A stretch of DNA of 10,144 nucleotides from assembly GCA_937907975.1 (NCBI GenBank), contig CALEQS010000144.1, positions 1 to 10,144 on the forward strand, written 5' to 3'. Source of the stretch: an uncultured Clostridia bacterium. GTDB taxonomy: Bacteria > Bacillota > Clostridia > Oscillospirales > Oscillospiraceae. Under the pieces are notes generated by a model. It did no database searches and was not told where the DNA came from. It saw only the letters and a program-made list of their open reading frames with translations. Made by a program: the position numbers and the translations under genes. Numbering within the stretch: position 1 is the stretch's first letter; each line of letters opens with the position of its first letter. Positions 6,160-10,144 of this stretch are shown in pieces.

Positions 6160-6995
6160 ATGGAATATGTCACTTTGAACAACGGCATCAAGATGCCCAA
6201 GCTGGGCTACGGCGTGTATCAGACCCCGCCGGAGGACACGAAGCGCTACATGCTGGACGCCATCGACGTAGGCTATCGCAGCATCGATACGGCTCAGGCC
6301 TATTACAATGAAGAGGGCGTCGGCGCGGCACTGGCCAAGTCCGGCCTGCCCCGGGAGGAGTTTTTCCTGACCACCAAGGTCTGGATCACCAACGCGGGCT
6401 ATGAGAAGGCCAAGGCCTCCATCGAGGAGTCCTTGCGCAGGCTGCGCACCGACTATCTGGACCTGCTGCTGATCCACCAGCCCTTCGGCGACTACTACGG
6501 CACCGGGCCATGGAGGAGCTCTACCACGCCGGGAAGCTGCGCGCCATCGGCGTGTCCAATTTCGGCCCCGACCGCTATCGGGATCTCCAGCACTTCGCCC
6601 AGGTGAAGCCCGCGGTGAACCAGGTCGAGACCCATGTGTTCCAGCAGCAGAAGGCGGCCAGGGAGTACCTGAAGAAGTACGGCTGCCAGATCGAGTCCTG
6701 GGGACCCTTCGCCGAGGGCCGGAAGGATATGTTCACCAATCCCGTTCTGACCGAGATCGGCAAGAAGTACGGCAAGACCGCTGCCCAGACTGCCTTGCGT
6801 TTTCTGCTCCATAGCGGTGTGGTGGTCATCCCCAAGACCACCCACAAGGAGCGGATGCAGCAGAATTTCGACCTGTTCGACTTCACGCTGTCGGCGGAGG
6901 ATATGGCCGCCATCGAGGCCCTTGACGGCGGCGAGAGCCTGTTCTTCTCCCACTATGACCCCAGGACCGTCGAGTGGTTTATGTCCATCTTATAA
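6160..6995 (+). pseudogene. Aldo/keto reductase, frameshifted near residue 115
   Basis: Encodes an NADPH-dependent aldo/keto reductase of the AKR5-like (2,5-diketogluconate reductase) type, split over two frames. The first part (6160 to about 6504) contains the catalytic tetrad: Asp43 and Tyr48 in DTAQAYYNE, Lys73 in TTKVW and His106 in LIHQP. The second part begins MEELYHAGKLRAIGVSNF in another frame and runs to 6995, with the cofactor-binding PKTTHKERMQQNFD region. The family normally reads GTWRAMEEL here; the sequence reads ACC-GGG-CC-ATG, so four bases (or one plus a residue) are missing around 6502-6509. Restored, the protein would be about 279 aa, the usual length. The start has TTGGAGG 7 nt upstream. 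It may be dead, or the shift may be a sequencing error. It is divergent from lysR. Confidence 0.85.
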
Positions 6996-7018
6996 AACTG
7001 CCATAGCAGAATATTTTT

Positions 7019-7057
7019 CAACGGCCCCGGACACATAAATTGTGTCCGGGGCTGTTG
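7019..7057. terminator. Long hairpin after the reductase gene
   Basis: CAACGGCCCCGGACACA (7019-7035) pairs with TGTGTCCGGGGCTGTTG (7041-7057) over 17 bp with one G-U pair and the loop TAAAT. It lies 24 nt after the reductase stop and 63 nt before asnB. No clean T-run follows on the plus strand; T-rich sequence (TTTCACCATTTATTTT) comes slightly later. It is terminator-like, but could act as an RNA-stability or attenuation element before asnB. Confidence 0.6.
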
Positions 7058-7120
7058 ACGTTTCACCATTTATTTTCCCGCCGCATAAACTGCGCCAAAC
7101 GACTATGAGGAGGCAGAGCC

Positions 7121-8977
7121 ATGTGCGGCATTGCGGGATTTTGTGAGTTTCGGCGGGACAATCGGACGCCGGAGTGGGGCGCGGCGGCCTTTGCTATGGG
7201 GGAGACGCTCCGGCGGCGCGGGCCGGACGACGACGGGGTGTGGCAGTGCCGCGAGTGCGCCTTCGCCCACCGGCGGCTGGCGGTCATTGACCCGGAGCAC
7301 GGCAGTCAGCCCATGGTGCGCACTCTGCCAGAGGGGGAGTGCGCCCTGTGCTACAACGGGGAGCTCTATAACACACCCCAGCTGCGCCGGGAGCTGGAAG
7401 GGCGGGGCGTGGCGCTGGAGACATGGTCGGACACGGAGGTGCTGCTGTGGCAGTGCATCCTGTTCGGGGCGGCGGCTGTGGAAAAGCTGGAGGGCATTTT
7501 CGCCTTCGCCTTCTGGGACGGGCGCAGCCGCACCCTGCTGCTGGCCCGGGACCGGGTGGGCGTCAAGCCGCTGTTTTATGCGTTTCAGGGCGCCACGCTG
7601 GTGTTTGGCAGCGAACCCAAGGCGCTGTTCGCCTATCCGGGCCTTGTGCCCAAGGTGGACACCGAGAGCTGGCAGGAGGTGCTGGCCCTGTCTCCCGCCC
7701 GGACGCCGGGCCACGGCGTATTTGCCGGGGTGCGGGAGCTGCGGGGCGGCCATCTCCTGCTGATGGATGAAAACGGCACGCTGGAGCGGTGCTGGTGGAC
7801 GCTGGAGAGCCGGGTACATACGGAAAATTATGAGGACACCGTCGTCCACCTGCGCACACTGCTGGAGGGGGCCATCCGCCGCCAGCTGGTCAGCGACGTG
7901 CCGCTGGCCACCCTGCTCTCCGGCGGGCTGGACTCCTCGGTCATCACCGCCGTGGCCGCCCGGGCCTACGCGGCGACGGGGGAGCCGCCGCTGGAGACCT
8001 ACTCCTTTGACTACACGGACAACGAGAAATATTTCAAGCCTTCCTCCTTCCAGCCCGACGCGGACTGGCCGTGGGTGGAGCGGATGCGGGAGGCTTTCGG
8101 CACCCGCCATACGGTGCTGACCTGCCCCATTCCGGCGCTGACCCGGGAGCTGATCCCCGCCATGAATGCCCGGGACCTGCCCGGCATGGCGGACGTGGAT
8201 TCCTCCCTGCTCTGGTTTTGCCGCCAGATCCGGCGGCGCAACACTGTGGTCATCTCCGGCGAGTGCGCCGACGAAATCTTCGGCGGCTACCCCTGGTTCC
8301 ACCGCGCCGATATGCTGCGCGCGGAGACCTTCCCGTGGAGCATGGACTTTTCCGCCCGCACGGAGGTGCTGCGCGGCGAGGTCTTTCAGGCGCTGGAACT
8401 GGAGGATTACGCCAAGTTCCGCTGCTGCGCCTCACGGGCGGAGACACCAAAGCTGGACGGAGAGAAGCGGGAAGATGCCTGCCGCCGCGAGATCGGCTGG
8501 CTCAATCTGCAGTGGTTCATGCAGAATCTGCTGGAGCGCAAGGACCGTATGAGTATGTGGTCCGGGCTGGAGGTGCGGGTGCCCTTTGCGGATCACCGGC
8601 TGCTGGAGTACGTCTGGAACATCCCGTGGAGCATGAAGAACCGGGGCGGGGCGCGTAAGCAGGTGCTCCGGGACGCGGCGGCGGGGCTGCTGCCGGAGGA
8701 CGTGCGAAACCGTCCCAAGTCCCCCTATCCCAAGACCCATAACCCGCTCTACAAACAGCTGGCCCGGACGGAGCTGAGGCGCATTCTGGACGACAAAAGC
8801 GCCCCCATCCACGCGCTGGTGGACGAGAGGGCGCTTCGGGAGGGACTGCTGGTGAGCGCCGGGGACTACGGCCGCCCCTGGTTCGGCCAGCTCATGGCCG
8901 GGCCGCAGATGATCGCCTGGCTCATTCAGCTCAACGCGTGGATGGAGCGCTTCGGCTTCTGTTATCCCGGCGCGTGA
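7121..8977 (+). CDS. asnB: Asparagine synthase (glutamine-hydrolysing) AsnB
   Basis: A 618-aa cytosolic two-domain enzyme making asparagine from aspartate, ATP and glutamine. The N-terminal class II glutaminase domain starts MCGIAGFC; Cys2 becomes the nucleophile after Met removal. It also shows RRRGPDD, HRRLAVID, YNGELYN and SDTEVLL for glutamine binding. The C-terminal synthetase domain has the PP-loop pyrophosphatase signature SGGLDSS (267-273) for ATP, then SGECADEIFGGY, then RKDRMSM and EVRVPFADHRLLEY. Length and motifs are intact. GAGGAGG sits 7 nt before the ATG. No strong promoter is visible upstream, only weak TTCACC and CATAAA boxes 16 bp apart, so transcription may depend on the hairpin region. 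It might serve asparagine supply or peptidoglycan/peptide amidation as in some AsnB paralogues; biosynthesis is the simplest reading. Confidence 0.95.
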   Translation: MCGIAGFCEFRRDNRTPEWGAAAFAMGETLRRRGPDDDGVWQCRECAFAHRRLAVIDPEHGSQPMVRTLPEGECALCYNGELYNTPQLRRELEGRGVALETWSDTEVLLWQCILFGAAAVEKLEGIFAFAFWDGRSRTLLLARDRVGVKPLFYAFQGATLVFGSEPKALFAYPGLVPKVDTESWQEVLALSPARTPGHGVFAGVRELRGGHLLLMDENGTLERCWWTLESRVHTENYEDTVVHLRTLLEGAIRRQLVSDVPLATLLSGGLDSSVITAVAARAYAATGEPPLETYSFDYTDNEKYFKPSSFQPDADWPWVERMREAFGTRHTVLTCPIPALTRELIPAMNARDLPGMADVDSSLLWFCRQIRRRNTVVISGECADEIFGGYPWFHRADMLRAETFPWSMDFSARTEVLRGEVFQALELEDYAKFRCCASRAETPKLDGEKREDACRREIGWLNLQWFMQNLLERKDRMSMWSGLEVRVPFADHRLLEYVWNIPWSMKNRGGARKQVLRDAAAGLLPEDVRNRPKSPYPKTHNPLYKQLARTELRRILDDKSAPIHALVDERALREGLLVSAGDYGRPWFGQLMAGPQMIAWLIQLNAWMERFGFCYPGA

Positions 8978-8994
8978 TTTTGTGCAAAATAGGA

Positions 8995-9023
8995 TTGACG
9001 AACGGCCCCGGGCCGTATATGAT
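8995..9023 (+). promoter_or_regulatory. Promoter with internal palindrome, for the YitT gene
   Basis: TTGACG (8995-9000) and TATGAT (9018-9023) are 17 bp apart. The spacer contains the perfect 7+1+7 palindrome ACGGCCCCGGGCCGT (9002-9016), so a bound dimeric repressor or a MerR-like activator could act there. It lies 52 nt upstream of the GTG start and 17 nt after the asnB stop. Confidence 0.65.
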
Positions 9024-9074
9024 AGCGTCTGATATAAAACCGCTTTCCGTGCACAAAGGAAAAGGAGACGCACC

Positions 9075-9956
9075 GTGGAACACAAAAAGCCAAAGCTCGA
9101 CCGCAAAAAACTGCTGGAGGACGCCCGCTTCTTCGGCCTTCTGAACCTGGGCCTCATTCTGACGGCGCTGGGCATCGTGCTGTTCAAGAGCCCAAACCAG
9201 TTCGCCTTCGGCGGCACCTCCGGCCTGTCGGTCATTCTCGCCACCCTGTTTCCCCGTTGGAACGTGGGCGCGTTCATGTGGGTCATCAACATCGCACTGG
9301 TGGTGCTGGGCTTCTGCCTGCTGGGGCGCAAAAGCATGGGCTGGACGGTGTACTCCTCCTTCGCCCTGTCATTTTACGTCAGCCTGTGCGAGTGGATCTG
9401 GCCGCTGAGCGCCCCGCTGACCGACGACACGTTTCTGGAGTTCTGCTTCGCGGTGCTCCTGCCCGCGCTGGGCGGGGCCATCGTCTTTAACGTGGGCGCC
9501 TCCACCGGCGGCACCGACATACTGGCCATGATCCTTCAGAAGTACACCAGCATGGAGATCGGCCGGGCGCTGATGGTCAGCGACCTGGGCATCGTGGCCG
9601 TGGCCGCCCTGCTCTACGGCCCCCGCACCGGAATGTACTGCATTCTGGGCATGGTGCTCAAATGCACCGTGGTGGACGGGGCCATCGAAAGCCTGAACCT
9701 GCGCAAGGTGTGCACCATCATCACGAAATACCCGGACGAGGTGGAGAAGTATATCATCGAGGAGCTCCACCGCTCCGCCACCGAACAGCCCGCGCTGGGC
9801 GCCTATACCCGAGAGAAGGAGCGGGTGCTCATGACCGTGCTCACCCGGGCCGAGGCCACCCGCCTGCGCATCTTCCTGCGCAAGCTGGACCCCAAGGCCT
9901 TCCTCACCATCGTCAACAGCAGTGAGATCATCGGCAAGGGGTTCCGGTCAATATAA
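9075..9956 (+). CDS. YitT family membrane protein (DUF161 + DUF2179)
   Basis: A 293-aa protein with an N-terminal membrane part and a C-terminal soluble domain. Hydrophobic segments run roughly over residues 19-38, 50-60, 66-84, 90-110, 120-140, 165-182 and 185-200. Family motifs are GGTSGLS (46-52) and GASTGGTDI (141-149). After residue 211 comes the DUF2179 domain (TIITKYPDEVEKYIIEEL, then a GAYT motif, then AFLTIVNSSEIIGKGF), thought to sense or bind a small ligand. Function is unknown for most members; some Bacillus paralogues affect stress or transport. The start is a GTG (9075-9077), with AAGGAGA 6 nt upstream; no better ATG is nearby. It has its own promoter and terminator, so it is probably a single-gene unit separate from asnB. 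Confidence 0.9.
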   Translation: MEHKKPKLDRKKLLEDARFFGLLNLGLILTALGIVLFKSPNQFAFGGTSGLSVILATLFPRWNVGAFMWVINIALVVLGFCLLGRKSMGWTVYSSFALSFYVSLCEWIWPLSAPLTDDTFLEFCFAVLLPALGGAIVFNVGASTGGTDILAMILQKYTSMEIGRALMVSDLGIVAVAALLYGPRTGMYCILGMVLKCTVVDGAIESLNLRKVCTIITKYPDEVEKYIIEELHRSATEQPALGAYTREKERVLMTVLTRAEATRLRIFLRKLDPKAFLTIVNSSEIIGKGFRSI

Positions 9957-9963
9957 AAAAGCC

Positions 9964-10006
9964 CGAGGGCTGAACCAGTGGTTCAGCCCTCGCTTTCTTC
10001 TTTCAT
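9964..10006. terminator. Bidirectional terminator between yitT-like gene and XRE remnant
   Basis: CGAGGGCTGAACC (9964-9976) and GGTTCAGCCCTCG (9980-9992) form a perfect 13-bp stem with a 3-nt AGT loop. On the plus strand the T-rich CTTTCTTCTTTC follows. On the minus strand a run of T (from the A-run 9955-9960) follows. It should end the YitT gene rightward and the XRE gene leftward. The stem overlaps the last codons of the XRE frame. Confidence 0.9.
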
Positions 10007-10144
10007 TTCCGCCGCCCGGAGCAGCTCCTCAGGCTCAATGCCGAAGAGCCTGGCCAGCGCGATCAGGTTGGTGGTGCTGGGGTCGGAGCGACCCCTTTCC
10101 CTGAGAAAAGGATACGTTTTTGGTTATCAGTCGATTTTACCCAC
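9983..10144 (-). pseudogene. C-terminal remnant of XRE-family HTH regulator
   Basis: The minus strand encodes ERGRSDPSTTNLIALARLF, then GIEPEELL and a short charged tail ending at TGA (9983-9985). This is the second half of an XRE/Cro-type helix-turn-helix (Pfam HTH_3), the recognition-helix exit plus helices 4-5. Upstream in the same frame a TAA stands at 10124-10126, with only 46 sense codons between and no start. Dropping four bases (10102-10105 on the plus strand) would join ITKNVSF, read in another frame, to WERGRSDPS, which looks like a normal HTH third helix. So the gene is either frame-disrupted or truncated, and its N-terminal part, if any, lies beyond the right edge. Confidence 0.6.

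Noticed and set aside
7103..8302. A 399-codon minus-strand frame inside asnB
   Set aside because: It is antisense to conserved AsnB sequence, with biased composition and no family resemblance.
1..10144. CRISPR array, tRNA or rRNA genes, toxin-antitoxin or defence cluster
   Set aside because: I saw no regularly spaced identical repeats of CRISPR size, no tRNA cloverleaf or rRNA sequence, and no genes of such systems. The only tandem array is the degenerate 24-bp one, without spacers.
10107..10144. Possible mobile-element end at the right edge
   Set aside because: The sequence turns more AT-rich where the XRE homology falters, but there is no terminal repeat or transposase in the window, and a small indel explains part of it.

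Overview
The window reads as a piece of chromosome from a GC-rich Clostridia-type Firmicute, most likely a gut Oscillospiraceae (Flavonifractor/Oscillibacter-like). This is an inference from four things: the GC-rich coding sequence beside AT-rich intergenic gaps, strong AGGAGG-type ribosome sites, the gene families present (ThiT under a TPP riboswitch, a YitT/DUF2179 membrane protein, a short LysR regulator), and an interspersed TGTCATYCTGAG repeat. No phage, plasmid, CRISPR or defence genes are visible, and I see no new multi-gene system.

Left part (1-2836), all on the minus strand, read right to left. A two-domain lipoprotein (1949-2836) is followed by a consensus promoter, a TPP riboswitch with an intrinsic terminator, and thiT, the substrate-binding subunit of a thiamine ECF transporter. 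A hairpin and a candidate promoter come next, then a Cof-type HAD phosphatase (196-1008). At the far left a good promoter drives a very small reading frame that does not match anything I know.

Middle (2837-5118). The 413-bp gap between the lipoprotein and mnmG holds an imperfect inverted-repeat element of about 111 bp and three degenerate 24-bp tandem units. It is followed by an intact mnmG on the plus strand, the tRNA wobble-uridine modification enzyme. mnmG stands alone here, without mnmE or rsmG.

Right part (5230-10144). A divergent LysR regulator and aldo/keto reductase pair are both interrupted by frameshifts: three apparent lesions in lysR and one in the reductase. After a long hairpin come two intact plus-strand genes: asnB, a glutamine-dependent asparagine synthetase, and a YitT-family membrane protein with its own promoter, which carries a palindrome exactly between the -35 and -10. 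A bidirectional terminator separates this from the C-terminal remnant of an XRE-type regulator on the minus strand, which also looks frame-disrupted.

The genes are mostly independent units, each with its own promoter or terminator, and not one operon. The clearest regulatory circuit is thiamine uptake: TPP binding should switch off thiT by termination. The most unusual aspect is the clustering of broken regulatory and redox genes between intact housekeeping genes. This is either real decay or local assembly error.
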